Assembly: GCF_028737205.1 (NCBI RefSeq)
Contig: NZ_JAQZAL010000002.1
Location: 186,001 to 250,000 of the forward strand
DNA length: 64,000 nt
DNA from: Actinomycetospora lutea
Lineage (GTDB): Bacteria > Actinomycetota > Actinomycetes > Mycobacteriales > Pseudonocardiaceae
Reading direction: 5' to 3'
Notes under the pieces: model-generated
Seen by the model: the letters and a program-made list of their open reading frames with translations, nothing else
Told to the model about the DNA's origin: nothing
Databases searched by the model: none
In this document: positions 11,106-19,700 of the stretch, one piece after another
How positions within the stretch are numbered: position 1 is the stretch's first letter
Layout: each line of letters starts with the position of its first letter
Translations under genes and position numbers: made by a program

Positions 11106-11951
11106 TCAGTCCTGCAGCGTGTCACCGCGGACGGTGGCCGCCGCGAGGTGCTCGGGAGCGACGCGGCCGAAGAGCTGGCGGCTGCGCGTCGGGGAGTTGA
11201 GCACACCGGGGCGCTCGCTGTAGGCGAGGATCGCGGCGTGGCGCGGTGTCGTCCCGCCGACGGGCGTCACGCGGTGCAGCGAGAAGCGGCCGCGGAAGAG
11301 CTGCAGGTCACCGGGGCGCAGGACGAGGCGCCGGACCGGCCCGCGGTCACCGTCGAGCACCGCCCGCACGCCCGCGTGGTTCTCGGCCCCGACGGTCCGG
11401 AGGCCCGGGCAGTACTCGAACTCGCCGCCGCTCTCCGGCGCGCGAGTCAGCAGGCTGACGGCGAACTCGTTGGTGTCGAAGTGCCAGGGGTGGTCGTCGC
11501 CCGGCGCCACGACGTTGAGCGTCAGCCCGGCGTAGGGGTCGGCGAGCGGGTGCACCGCGGGCACCTCGACGCAGGCCGCGATCAGCCGGTGCAGGCCCGG
11601 GTGCGCGTAGAGGCGCGCGACGAGGTGGTCGGCCGGGATGTGGTCGCGCGCCACGAACGCGTTGCGCCGGTGCAGCACGACCCGCGCCGGGTGGTCGGCG
11701 GGCAGGGCCGGGTCGGGGTCGGTGTTGTAGACGTTGACCTCGGCGACGTCGGCGTGCGCGTGGCCGGCGACCGCGTCGCCCTCGGCGCGCAGTCGGTCGC
11801 GGTGCCCGGGGGCCACCACGTCGCGCAGCACCGTGCACCCCTGCGCCCGCAGCTCCGCGCGCGCCCGGGCGACGACCTCGCCCCAGGCCGGATCACCGGG
11901 GTCGTCGAGGGGGTAGCGCGCGGCGTCGACGACATCTCCCCCGGGTGCCAC
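11106..11951 (-). CDS. 2-oxoglutarate/Fe(II)-dependent oxygenase-like protein
   Basis: About 281 residues. GTG 11951 is preferred over TTG 11960, but neither has a clear ribosome site. The facial triad is visible: HFD in DDHPWHFDTNEF (about H157 and D159) and a distal His in FSLHRVTPVGG (about H226), followed by an Arg in TPRHAAILAYSERPG that could bind 2-oxoglutarate. PGDLQLFRGR precedes the distal His as in double-stranded beta-helix oxygenases. The reaction is unknown. Its neighbours are an acyltransferase and a choline oxidase cluster, which suggests action on an amine or amino acid derivative; this is inference. Confidence 0.75.
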   Translation of the reverse strand: MAPGGDVVDAARYPLDDPGDPAWGEVVARARAELRAQGCTVLRDVVAPGHRDRLRAEGDAVAGHAHADVAEVNVYNTDPDPALPADHPARVVLHRRNAFVARDHIPADHLVARLYAHPGLHRLIAACVEVPAVHPLADPYAGLTLNVVAPGDDHPWHFDTNEFAVSLLTRAPESGGEFEYCPGLRTVGAENHAGVRAVLDGDRGPVRRLVLRPGDLQLFRGRFSLHRVTPVGGTTPRHAAILAYSERPGVLNSPTRSRQLFGRVAPEHLAAATVRGDTLQD

Positions 11952-12014
11952 GGGAGGCAACCGTAGCGACGATCACGCCGGGCCCGCCCCGTCCATCAGG
12001 TCAGGACGGGCCCA

Positions 12015-12046
12015 GCGGCACGCAGCGCAGCGGAGCTGCCGCGCCG
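12015..12046. repeat. 32-nt hairpin-forming dispersed repeat, copy F2
   Basis: Identical over 32 bases to 2544-2575 and placed the same way, about 20 nt past the stop of a minus-strand gene (choline oxidase). A GCGGCA/TGCCGC stem is possible. The equal placement after two unrelated genes suggests a terminator-like role or a mobile repeat that settles at gene ends. Confidence 0.7.
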
Positions 12047-12064
12047 GAGGCCGGATACTGCACG

Positions 12065-13636
12065 TCAGCGTGGGTTCCTGATGAAGTCGGCGCAGCGCTC
12101 CCCGATCATCATCGTGGTGATGCAGGGGTTGACGGTGATCAGGTCCGGCATGATCGACCCGTCGGCCACGCGCAGGCCGTCGACGCCCTTGACCCGCAGT
12201 TGCGCGTCGACGGGGGCCATCGCGTCGGAGTCCGCGCCCATCTTCACCGTGCACGACGGGTGGTAGACGGTGTTGTGGGTCTTGCGGATGTACTCGAAGA
12301 GCTCCTCGTCGGTGGAGGCCTGCTCCCCCGGCGCGAGCTCCTTGCCCACCCACTCCTTCAGCGCCGGCGCCGCCGCGATCTCCCGGGCGACGCGGATGCC
12401 CCGGATCATCACCTCGCGGTCGTGCTCGTGGGTGAAGTACTGCGGGTCGACCTTCGGCTTGTCGTGGTAGTCGCGGGTCGACAACCGGACCGTGCCCGTC
12501 GACCGGGCCCCGGTGACGTTCGGCGTGAGGCAGAAGGTGTTGTCGGCGGTCGGGTAGCCGTAGCGCACGATGTTCATGTCGAAGGGCACCGAGCCGTAGT
12601 GGAACATCAGGTCCGGCGTGCTGCGGCCCTCGGACCCCGCGAAGATCCCGATCTGCCACCACTGCGTCGACGCCGTCGGCATGGGCTGCAGGGCCTCCCA
12701 CTGCACGAGCCCCTCGGGGTGGTCCTGGAGGTTCTCCCCGACACCCGGGGCGTCGACGACGACCTCGATGCCGGTCTCGCGCAGGTGCGCGGCCGGCCCG
12801 ATGCCCGAGAGCATCAGCAGCTTCGGGCCGTCGATCGCCCCCGCCGAGAGGATGACCTCGCGCCGGGCGGTCACGTCGATCGCGTGCCGGGTGTCCGGGG
12901 TGCGCAGGCGCGCGCCGGTGGCCCGGGGACGCGACCCGGAGGTGTCGAGGTTCAGCTTCTCGGCCCGGTAGCCGGTCATCAGCGTGAGGTTGGGGCGGTC
13001 GAGGTTCGGGTGGATGTAGGCCACCGACGCCGACGACCGCGACCCGTCGGGCTTCGCGTTGACCTGGAACCAGTTCGCGCCCCGTACCACCGTGCGGCCG
13101 GTGTTGAACGGCGTCGTCGGGAGCCCGACCTGCTCGCACGCGGCGAGCAGCGCCTCACCGCACGGGTCGTGGTCCCCGACGGTGCGGATGGTGACCGGCC
13201 CGTCGGTCCCGCGGCCCGGGGCCTCGGCCTCCTCCGTCGTGTCCAGCGCGGTCTCGAGCTTGCGGTAGAAGGGGTAGCACTCCTCGGCGCTCCAGCCCGT
13301 CGCGCCGCCGGCGGCCCAGTCGTCGAGGTTCTCCTTCGGCGCCCAGAAGGCGATCGCGGAGTTGTGCGAGGAACAGCCCCCGAGCACCTTCGCGCGGGCG
13401 TGGCGCATGTAGGAGTTGCCGGAGGCCTGGGGCTCGATGGGGTAGTCCCAGTCGTAGCCGGACTCGAGCAGCTCCATCCAGCGGCTCAGGTCGAGGATCT
13501 GGTCGTCGCCGACGTCCGAGGGTCCGGCCTCGATGAGGCAGACCGACACGTCCCGGTCCTCGGAGAGGCGGGCGGCGACGGCGCACCCCGCCGTCCCGCC
13601 GCCGACGACGACGTAGTCGAACTCTCTCTCGGCCAT
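12065..13636 (-). CDS. codA: Choline oxidase (GMC oxidoreductase, CodA type)
   Basis: 523 residues. The ATG overlaps the permease stop as TGATG. From memory it is close to Arthrobacter globiformis choline oxidase. The FAD-binding motif VVVGGGTAGCAVAARLSE is at the N-terminus. GGCSSHNSAIAFWAP holds His91, the expected covalent flavin attachment site, and Ser93. The choline-binding Glu308 (LQDHPEG), His346 (MFHYGSVPFD), catalytic His459 (NTVYHPS) and Asn503 (TVNPCITTMM) are all present. The enzyme oxidises choline to betaine aldehyde and glycine betaine with O2. A permease gene and an aldehyde dehydrogenase gene precede it in a coupled operon, forming a glycine betaine module for osmoprotection or choline use. 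A hairpin follows the stop. Confidence 0.9.
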   Translation of the reverse strand: MAEREFDYVVVGGGTAGCAVAARLSEDRDVSVCLIEAGPSDVGDDQILDLSRWMELLESGYDWDYPIEPQASGNSYMRHARAKVLGGCSSHNSAIAFWAPKENLDDWAAGGATGWSAEECYPFYRKLETALDTTEEAEAPGRGTDGPVTIRTVGDHDPCGEALLAACEQVGLPTTPFNTGRTVVRGANWFQVNAKPDGSRSSASVAYIHPNLDRPNLTLMTGYRAEKLNLDTSGSRPRATGARLRTPDTRHAIDVTARREVILSAGAIDGPKLLMLSGIGPAAHLRETGIEVVVDAPGVGENLQDHPEGLVQWEALQPMPTASTQWWQIGIFAGSEGRSTPDLMFHYGSVPFDMNIVRYGYPTADNTFCLTPNVTGARSTGTVRLSTRDYHDKPKVDPQYFTHEHDREVMIRGIRVAREIAAAPALKEWVGKELAPGEQASTDEELFEYIRKTHNTVYHPSCTVKMGADSDAMAPVDAQLRVKGVDGLRVADGSIMPDLITVNPCITTMMIGERCADFIRNPR

Positions 13637-15195
13637 CACGCCTCCTGGACGGGCTTGTCGACGGGGGTCTCCACGCGGGCGTGCTCGGCCACGACGCCGG
13701 TCTTGTGGCGCTGCACGGTCCAGTAGTACGCGAATCCGGCGCCGAGGATGACCCCGGGCAGCAGCACGCCGCCCCACTGCAGGTACCAGTGGAACGGCTC
13801 GCTGGCGTTGTAGACCTCGTTGCGCGGCCAGGCGAGGTTCACCGTCATGAAGCCGCCCCAGATGATCGCGAGGATGTTGACGGGCAGGCCCCACCGGCCC
13901 AGCGAGAAGCCGTCCGGCCGGGGCTGCCAGGTGCCGCGCAGCCGCTGCATCAGCATCGGCACGGTGACCAGCAGGTACGCCGTGTAGATCATGATGATCG
14001 CGATGGACGTGACCACCGTGTAGATCTGCGGGCTGAAGGTCACCAGCAGCAGGACGATCGCGATGATCCCGATCGTCACCGACGAGACCACCGGCGTGCC
14101 GAAGCGCGGGCTGATCGTGCACAGCTTCGAGCCCGCGGGCAGGTTGTTGTCGCGGCTCATCGCGAACGCCAGCCGGATCGCCGCGGCGTGCACGGCGAGG
14201 TCGCAGACGACGACCGCGATGACGACGGCGATGAGGATGACCGTGCCGACACCGCCTCCGAGCACCTGCAGGATCAGCGTCTGCAGACCGCCCAGCGAGC
14301 TCAGCGCCGGGTCGGACAGGTCGGGCGCCGACATGATCGCGAACAGCAGGATGAGCCCGCCGAGGACGAACGAGAAGAACAGGGCGCGCAGGATCGCCTT
14401 GGGGGCGTTGCGCCGCGGGTCGTGCGACTCCTCGGCCAGCGAGCTGGCCGTGTCGAAGCCGTACATGACGTAGAGCGACGCGAACATCGCCACGAGGAAC
14501 GCACCGGCGTAGCCGAGCGGCCGCCCGCTCGCGTCGATCCCGCCGGTGTCGAACACGATCTGCGGCCCGCGCACGATGTTGATCGCCAGCAGGATGATCA
14601 GGACGACGGCGGCGATCAGCTCGAGGAACACACCGGTCGAGTTGATCTGGGCCATGAGCTTGGTGCCGAAGGCGTTGATCAGCGTCGTGAACACGATGAG
14701 GGCCGTGGCGAGGATGACGCCGTTCAGCGCCTCCGCGTTGGACACGTCCTCCGGGATGAACTGGAACCCGGACCAGATCTCGGGCAGCGTCGCCTGCAGC
14801 GCGAGGGCGACGGCCGCGAGGGAGACGATGGACGCCGTCAGCATCGTCCAGCCGGCGAGCCAGGACACGCCGTGGTGGGAGAGGCGCTTGCTCCAGTTGT
14901 AGATCGACCCGGCGACCGGGTACCGGGCGGCGAGCTCGCAGAAGCACAGCGCGACCATCAGCTGTCCGACGAACACCAGGGGCCACGACCACCAGTACGC
15001 CGGGCCCGCGGACCCGAGCCCGAAGTAGAAGAGCTGGAACGTGCCGGTGAGGATGGAGATGTAGCTGATCCCCGCGGCGAAGGTGTGGAAGCTGCCGAGG
15101 GACCGCACGAGCGTCGGCTTGTACCCGAACTCGTCGATGTCCTCGGCGTCCGCCGCGCTGGCCTGCTTGTGCGTCTTCTCGTGACTCGTGCTCAT
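13636..15195 (-). CDS. APC-superfamily amino acid/amine permease
   Basis: 519 residues with about 12 hydrophobic segments after a charged 35-residue N-terminus. FGYKPTLVRSLGSF and a Gly-rich first helix are typical of the APC amino acid-polyamine-choline superfamily, and YGFDTASSLAEESHDPRRNA is the conserved intracellular loop block. The start codon overlaps the stop of the dehydrogenase gene (ATGA) and the stop overlaps choline oxidase (TGATG), so all three are coupled. The likely substrate is choline or another amine, inferred only from the neighbours. Confidence 0.88.
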   Translation of the reverse strand: MSTSHEKTHKQASAADAEDIDEFGYKPTLVRSLGSFHTFAAGISYISILTGTFQLFYFGLGSAGPAYWWSWPLVFVGQLMVALCFCELAARYPVAGSIYNWSKRLSHHGVSWLAGWTMLTASIVSLAAVALALQATLPEIWSGFQFIPEDVSNAEALNGVILATALIVFTTLINAFGTKLMAQINSTGVFLELIAAVVLIILLAINIVRGPQIVFDTGGIDASGRPLGYAGAFLVAMFASLYVMYGFDTASSLAEESHDPRRNAPKAILRALFFSFVLGGLILLFAIMSAPDLSDPALSSLGGLQTLILQVLGGGVGTVILIAVVIAVVVCDLAVHAAAIRLAFAMSRDNNLPAGSKLCTISPRFGTPVVSSVTIGIIAIVLLLVTFSPQIYTVVTSIAIIMIYTAYLLVTVPMLMQRLRGTWQPRPDGFSLGRWGLPVNILAIIWGGFMTVNLAWPRNEVYNASEPFHWYLQWGGVLLPGVILGAGFAYYWTVQRHKTGVVAEHARVETPVDKPVQEA

Positions 15196-16712
15196 GAACC
15201 ACTGCCCTTGATCGTGTTCTGGCTCGGTGTGGAACGGCTGGTCGATGAGGGGAACCACCCGGTCGGGCCCGGCCGGGTGTTGGTCCAGATGTGCTTGGGC
15301 TCCTGGTACTCGGCGAAGCCGGCGCGGCCGAGCTCGCGCCCGATCCCGGAGTGGCCGAAGCCGCCCCACTCGGCGGCCGGCACGTACGGGCCGAAGTCGT
15401 TGATCCAGATGGTGCCGTGGCGCAGGCGCGCGGCGACCTCCTCGCACGTGCCGTGGTCGGACGAGAAGACCGCGCCGGCCAGGCCGTACTCCGTGTCGTT
15501 GGCGATGCGGACCGCGTCGTCGAGGTCGGTGAAGGTCTCGACGGTGAGGACGGGGCCGAACGACTCGTCGTGCACCACGCTCATGTCCTGGGTGCAGCGG
15601 TCGAGGATCGTCGGCGGGTAGTAGTGCCCGTTCGCCAGCTCCGGATCGCTCGGGCGCTCGCCGCCGCAGCGCAGCACGGCGCCCTCGGCGACGCCGGCCG
15701 CGACGTAGGCCTCGACCTTCTCGCGGTGCGCCGCGGAGATCAGCGGGCCGGTCTCGGTGTCCGGGTCGTCGGGCCCGCCCAGGCGGATCCGCTGTGCGCG
15801 CGCGACGAGGTCGTCGACGATGCGGTCGTGCGCCGACTCCTCGACGACGAGCCGCGCGCCGGCGGAGCACACCTGCCCGGAGTGCAGGAAGATCGCGGTG
15901 AGGGCGTTGTCGACGGCCGTCTCGTGGTCGGCGTCGGCGAACAGCACGAACGGGTTCTTGCCGCCGAGCTCGAGGGCCACCTTCTTCACCGTGGCCGCCG
16001 CCGACTCCATGATCCGCCGGCCCGTGACCAGCCCGCCGGTGAAGCTGACCATGTCGACGCGCGGGTCGGTCGACAGCGGCGCGCCCGCGCTCGCCCCGGC
16101 GCCGAGCACGAGGTTCGCGACCCCGTCGGGCACCCCGGCCTCGGCCAGCAGCTCCATGAGGATGATCGCCGTGTGCGGCGTGAGCTCGCTGGGCTTGAGC
16201 ACGAACGAGCAGCCCGCCCCGAGCGCCGGCGCGACCTTCCACGCGGTCTGCAGCAGCGGGTAGTTCCAGGGCGTGATCAGCCCGCACACCCCGACGGGGT
16301 CGTGCACGACCTTGCTGCGGGCGGTGGCGATGCCCGTGTCCACCAGCCGCCCGTCGTCGGTGGCGGCGAGGTGCCCGAACCACCGGAAGCAGTGGGTGAT
16401 GTCGTCCATGTCGATCTCGGACTCGGCGATCCGCTTGCCGGTGTCGTCGGTCTCGGCCTGCGCGAGGCGGGTCTTGTCGCGCTGGAGGAGGTCGGCGACG
16501 CGCAGCAGCAGGGCTCCGCGCTCGGGTGCGGGCACCGACGACCAGCGGTGGTCGTCGAACGCCCGTCGTGCCGCCGCGATGGCGAGCTCGGTGTCCTTCG
16601 CGCCCGCCTCGTCGACCTCCGCGACCAGGTGTCCGTCCGCGGGAGAACGGATCTCCCGCCTGCCCCCGTCGACCGCTGTCGTCCACGCTCCGTCGATGAA
16701 CAGCTGCCCCAC
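15192..16712 (-). CDS. Aldehyde dehydrogenase, probably betaine-aldehyde dehydrogenase
   Basis: 506 residues from GTG 16712, chosen because GAGGAGG lies 8 nt upstream and the protein then starts VGQLFIDGAW, the common start of this family; GTG 16739 is an alternative. Conserved sites are PWNYPLLQTAWKVAPAL, the general base Glu in KKVALELGGKNP, and the catalytic Cys in HSGQVCSAGARL. NAD(P)-dependent oxidation of betaine aldehyde to glycine betaine is inferred from choline oxidase in the same operon. The last 20 residues are a Ser/Thr-rich tail not typical of the family. First gene of the operon. Confidence 0.88.
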   Translation of the reverse strand: MGQLFIDGAWTTAVDGGRREIRSPADGHLVAEVDEAGAKDTELAIAAARRAFDDHRWSSVPAPERGALLLRVADLLQRDKTRLAQAETDDTGKRIAESEIDMDDITHCFRWFGHLAATDDGRLVDTGIATARSKVVHDPVGVCGLITPWNYPLLQTAWKVAPALGAGCSFVLKPSELTPHTAIILMELLAEAGVPDGVANLVLGAGASAGAPLSTDPRVDMVSFTGGLVTGRRIMESAAATVKKVALELGGKNPFVLFADADHETAVDNALTAIFLHSGQVCSAGARLVVEESAHDRIVDDLVARAQRIRLGGPDDPDTETGPLISAAHREKVEAYVAAGVAEGAVLRCGGERPSDPELANGHYYPPTILDRCTQDMSVVHDESFGPVLTVETFTDLDDAVRIANDTEYGLAGAVFSSDHGTCEEVAARLRHGTIWINDFGPYVPAAEWGGFGHSGIGRELGRAGFAEYQEPKHIWTNTRPGPTGWFPSSTSRSTPSQNTIKGSGS

Positions 16713-16740
16713 GCCTGGCGCCTCCTCGTCCGCATTCACC

Positions 16741-16763
16741 CGGTCGGCCCTGACGACCGACCG
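16741..16763. promoter_or_regulatory. Inverted repeat upstream of the choline oxidation operon
   Basis: CGGTCGG and CCGACCG form a 7-bp inverted repeat with a 9-nt spacer, about 30-50 nt upstream of the dehydrogenase start. It could be an operator. No regulator gene of the usual BetI type is adjacent. Confidence 0.35.
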
Positions 16764-16856
16764 TCCGAGTATCGACCTCTCGCCACGTCGGCACCATGCC
16801 TTACAGAGGCCACACGCGTCGCCACGGTCGGTGCAGGGGCGGGCGGCACGGACCGG

Positions 16857-17375
16857 TCACCGGCGTGCGACGACGCTCTCCTCCCCCTGCCCCTGGGCGT
16901 GGTGGAGCACGTCGAGCGCGCCGAACGCGGCGAGCAGCTCGCCCGGCGGGGCCCGGAACGGTCCGCCGGTGTCACCCGCCCCGGACAGCACGGACACCAC
17001 GAGCAGCCCGCCCGGGGCGAGCGCGTCGACGAGCACGGGGTAGAGCGCAGGCTCGCGGAAGCGCTGGCAGACGATCACGTCGTAGGGCCCCGTGACCGGC
17101 AGCCCGTCGTCGAGGTCCGCCTCGATCCAGCGCACCTCGGGGGCCTGGGCGCGGCCGGCGGCGAGGCCCACCGGCGAGACGTCCACCGCGTCGACGACCA
17201 GGCCGCGGCGCGCCAGCCAGACCGCCACCGTGCCGCGCCCGCACGCCAGGTCGAGCGCGCGCCCGGCGGTGGGCACCAGGTCCTCGCGGCCGGCGAGCGC
17301 CGCCGGCGGACCGGGCTCGCCCGCGCCGAGGCCGGTGAAGCGGGCGTCCCAGCGCTCGCGGTCGGACGCGCTCAC
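16857..17375 (-). CDS. Class I SAM-dependent methyltransferase
   Basis: 172 residues from GTG 17375, 7 nt after the upstream methyltransferase stop. The SAM-binding glycine motif is ALDLACGRGTVAVWLARRG, followed by VDAVDVSPVGLA (acidic motif II) and a LAPGGLLVVSVLSG strand. The N-terminus WDARFTGLG is short, as in tellurite-resistance/thiopurine-type methyltransferases. The substrate is unknown. The gene probably shares a transcript with the larger methyltransferase gene. No clear ribosome site is visible, in line with coupling. Confidence 0.8.
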   Translation of the reverse strand: MSASDRERWDARFTGLGAGEPGPPAALAGREDLVPTAGRALDLACGRGTVAVWLARRGLVVDAVDVSPVGLAAGRAQAPEVRWIEADLDDGLPVTGPYDVIVCQRFREPALYPVLVDALAPGGLLVVSVLSGAGDTGGPFRAPPGELLAAFGALDVLHHAQGQGEESVVARR

Positions 17376-17382
17376 CGACGGG

Positions 17383-18222
17383 TCAGGGCTTGCGGCCCAC
17401 CACGCCCGCGATGCACTGCTGCGCGGGCAGGAGCGGGGCGAGCTGCGGGCCGTCCGGCCACCACTTGACGCACAGCTCCAGGCCCGGGTCGACGAGCTCG
17501 AGGCCCGGCAACATCGCGAGGATTTGCTCACGGGTGCGGAACACGCCGGTGCCCAGCGGGCTGTGCAGGAAGACGTCCTCCATGCGGCGGGCGACGACGC
17601 TGTGCTCGTTCTCGGGGTCCATGAAGTGGCTCAGCGCCACGTACGAACCCGAGGGCAGCGCGTCGATGTACTGCTGCATGATCTCGACGCAGGTCAGCTC
17701 GTTCTCGTCGTAGTGGTGCAGCGTGCCGAGCTGCAGCAGCGCGATCGGCCGGTCGAAGTCGAGGGTGCGGGTGACCACCGGGTCGGCGAGCACCTCGCTC
17801 GGGACCGTGAGGTCGCCCGGCGAGAAGAACGTCCGGTCGTTCTCCTCCAACAGCGCGCGCCCGTGCGCGACGACCGACGGGTCGTTGTCGACGTAGACCA
17901 CACGGGCCTCGGGACGCAGTCGCTGCGCGGCCTGGTGGGTGTTCTCCGCGGTGGGCAGGCCCGAGCCGAGGTCGAGGAACTGGTCGATCCCGGCGGTGCC
18001 CGCGAGGAAGCGCACGGCGCGCACGAGGAATGCCCGGTGGTCGACGGTGAACTGCCCGATCTCGGGCGCCACCTGGCGCAGCTTGTCGACGACCTCGCGG
18101 TCGGCGGGGTAGTTGTCCTTGCCGCCGAGCGCCGTGTCGTAGACCCGCGCGATGCTCGCCTTCGAGGTGTCGATGAAGGCCGGAGCCGATCCCGAGCGGG
18201 ACGACGAGTGCGCAGCGGTCAT
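17383..18222 (-). CDS. SAM-dependent methyltransferase of the actinomycete PF04672 (DUF574) family
   Basis: 279 residues. The family signature appears in order: ASIARVYDTALGGKDNYPAD, then FLDLGSGLPTAENTHQ (SAM site), VVYVDNDPSVVAHGRALL, and RTREQILAMLPGLELVDPG. These proteins are numerous in Streptomyces and Pseudonocardiaceae, but their substrates are mostly unknown. The gene is divergent from an XRE regulator with a DUF397 partner, a frequent neighbourhood for the family. A TAGGGT -10 candidate lies at 18261-18266 on the minus strand. Confidence 0.88.
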   Translation of the reverse strand: MTAAHSSSRSGSAPAFIDTSKASIARVYDTALGGKDNYPADREVVDKLRQVAPEIGQFTVDHRAFLVRAVRFLAGTAGIDQFLDLGSGLPTAENTHQAAQRLRPEARVVYVDNDPSVVAHGRALLEENDRTFFSPGDLTVPSEVLADPVVTRTLDFDRPIALLQLGTLHHYDENELTCVEIMQQYIDALPSGSYVALSHFMDPENEHSVVARRMEDVFLHSPLGTGVFRTREQILAMLPGLELVDPGLELCVKWWPDGPQLAPLLPAQQCIAGVVGRKP

Positions 18223-18260
18223 CGGTTTCCCATCGGGAGGTACGTCACGGTCGGTGGCTC

Positions 18261-18348
18261 ACCCTAGGAGAGTACTGATGTCCGACCCGGTGCGGGTCGA
18301 TCAGCGGACATCCGACAGCCGACACGCAAGCAGGGGCCCGTGTAACGT
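18261..18348. promoter_or_regulatory. Divergent promoter region of the methyltransferase and XRE genes
   Basis: TAGGGT on the minus strand (18266-18261) could be the methyltransferase -10. TAACGT at 18343-18348 on the plus strand could serve the XRE gene. Between them GACCCG-GTG-CGGGTC (18284-18298) is a perfect 6-bp inverted repeat, a possible operator for the XRE protein. Confidence 0.4.
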
Positions 18349-18437
18349 CTCGGGCTCGGCGGCACGGGCCGGTGCCGGGCGGGGGCCGTGAGCGGCGTGA
18401 AGAAGCGGGCCCGAGGACAGCGGGGAGCGCACCAGAC

Positions 18438-19313
18438 GTGGCCGAGCAGGAGCACACCGAGCCGGAGGGCACCGGGCCCACCGCGCGGCGGATCATCCTC
18501 GGCGCCCAGCTGCGACGCCTGCGCGAGCGGGCCGGCGTCGCGCGCTCGGACGCCGCCTGGTCGATCCGCGGGTCCGACTCGAAGATGAGCCGCCTCGAGG
18601 CCGGCAAGGTCGGCTTCAAGGAGCGCGACGTCGCCGACCTGCTGACGATGTACGGGATCACCGAGGACTCCGAGCGCGAGCTCCTGCTGGACATGACCCG
18701 CCGCTCCAACGAGCCGGGCTGGTGGCAGCCCTACGGCGACGTCCTGCCCGACTGGTTCGAGGACTACGTGGGCCTGGAGACCAGCGCCTCGCGCGTCCAG
18801 ACCTACGAGCTCATGTTCGTCCCGGGCCTCCTGCAGACCGAGGACTACGCCCGCGCGATCATCACGTCCGGCCACCCCGACCGCGCCACCGCCGACGACG
18901 AGCGCCGCCTGACCGTGCGCATGCGCCGCCAGCAGATGCTCGGGCGCCGCGACTCGCCGACGGTGTGGGCGATCCTCGACGAGTCGGTGCTGCACCGCCC
19001 GATCGGCGGCCACGCCGTGCTCGTCGGGCAGATCGAGCGCCTGCTCGAGGTGGCCGCGCTCCCGAACGTCGTCATCCAGGTCCTGCCGTTCGCGCTGTCC
19101 GGCTACGCCGCGGAGAGCACCTTCTCGATCCTGCGCTTCTCCGAGCCCGAGCTGCCCGACCTCGTGTACCAGGAGCACCTCACCCACGCGACGTACCTGG
19201 ACAAGCGGCCCGAGGTCGAGCAGTACAGCCGCGTCATGGACCGCGTGGCCGTCGACGCGCTGACGCCGGACGAGACCCGCCAGTACCTCACGAAGCTCGC
19301 CGCCGAGCGCTGA
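18438..19313 (+). CDS. XRE-family transcriptional regulator with DUF5753 domain
   Basis: 291 residues from GTG 18438 with GGGGAG upstream. The N-terminal helix-turn-helix covers about residues 15-70 (LRRLRERAGVARSDAAWSI...MSRLEAGKVG). The rest is the DUF5753 ligand/partner domain, recognised by QTYELMFVPGLLQTEDYARA, WAILDESVLHRPIGG and VLPFALSGYAAESTFSILRF. These regulators pair with small DUF397 proteins in WhiJ/Scr1-like modules controlling development or toxin-like switches in actinomycetes. A DUF397 gene follows within 130 nt on the same strand. Confidence 0.92.
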   Translation: MAEQEHTEPEGTGPTARRIILGAQLRRLRERAGVARSDAAWSIRGSDSKMSRLEAGKVGFKERDVADLLTMYGITEDSERELLLDMTRRSNEPGWWQPYGDVLPDWFEDYVGLETSASRVQTYELMFVPGLLQTEDYARAIITSGHPDRATADDERRLTVRMRRQQMLGRRDSPTVWAILDESVLHRPIGGHAVLVGQIERLLEVAALPNVVIQVLPFALSGYAAESTFSILRFSEPELPDLVYQEHLTHATYLDKRPEVEQYSRVMDRVAVDALTPDETRQYLTKLAAER

Positions 19314-19366
19314 GCCCCGGGGTCCGCGACCGGACCGTCCGTGACGGGACGACCCGCCCACGTCAC

Positions 19367-19428
19367 ATGCACGTGCAGACGCCCCGGGCAGTTGCTACTG
19401 TCGACGGCGACGGATGCACGTGCAGACG
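19367..19428 (+). promoter_or_regulatory. Twin palindromic motif and promoter of the DUF397 gene
   Basis: ATGCACGTGCAGACG occurs twice, at 19367-19381 and 19414-19428, 47 nt apart start to start. Each contains the palindrome TGCACGTGCA. A -10-like TACTGT at 19396-19401 lies between them. The second copy sits just before the ribosome site of the DUF397 gene. This arrangement is what one expects for an autoregulatory operator of the adjacent XRE protein. Confidence 0.6.
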
Positions 19429-19442
19429 ATCGAGGCGGTCGC

Positions 19443-19700
19443 ATGGGCCAGGTGCCGAATGCACACGACGCTCTGCCCGACGTGACGTGGCGCAAGAGCG
19501 CCCGCTCCGGCAAGCAGGGCAACTGCGTGGAGCTCGCCTCCGTGCGCTCGCAGGGCGTGGCGGTGCGGAACTCGCGGTTCCCCGAGGGTCCGGCCCTCGT
19601 GTTCTCGGTCGCGGAGATGAGCGACTTCCTCGCCGACATCAAGGGCGGGGCGTTCGACGACCTGCTGGGCGCCGACGGCGTGGCGGGGGTGGCGTCGTGA
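19443..19700 (+). CDS. DUF397 protein, partner of the XRE regulator
   Basis: 85 residues from ATG 19443. The DUF397 signature is clear: VTWRKSARSGKQGNCVELAS, then VAVRNSRFPEGPALVFS and a C-terminal FLADIKGGAFDDL. DUF397 proteins bind or modulate the DUF5753 regulator encoded beside them. The stop overlaps the next start (GTGA). An in-frame extension back to 19341 would run through the palindromic operator region and is not favoured. Confidence 0.92.
   Translation: MGQVPNAHDALPDVTWRKSARSGKQGNCVELASVRSQGVAVRNSRFPEGPALVFSVAEMSDFLADIKGGAFDDLLGADGVAGVAS

Noticed and set aside
12065-13636. Loss of an active-site Asn in choline oxidase because VNPC replaces VNPN
   Set aside because: Counting against the A. 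globiformis enzyme from memory, the catalytic Asn is the one in VNP, which is kept. The Cys replaces a neighbouring, non-catalytic Asn.
19341-19442. Longer DUF397 protein starting at 19341
   Set aside because: The extension would translate the twin palindrome and promoter, and DUF397 proteins normally begin about where ATG 19443 lies.
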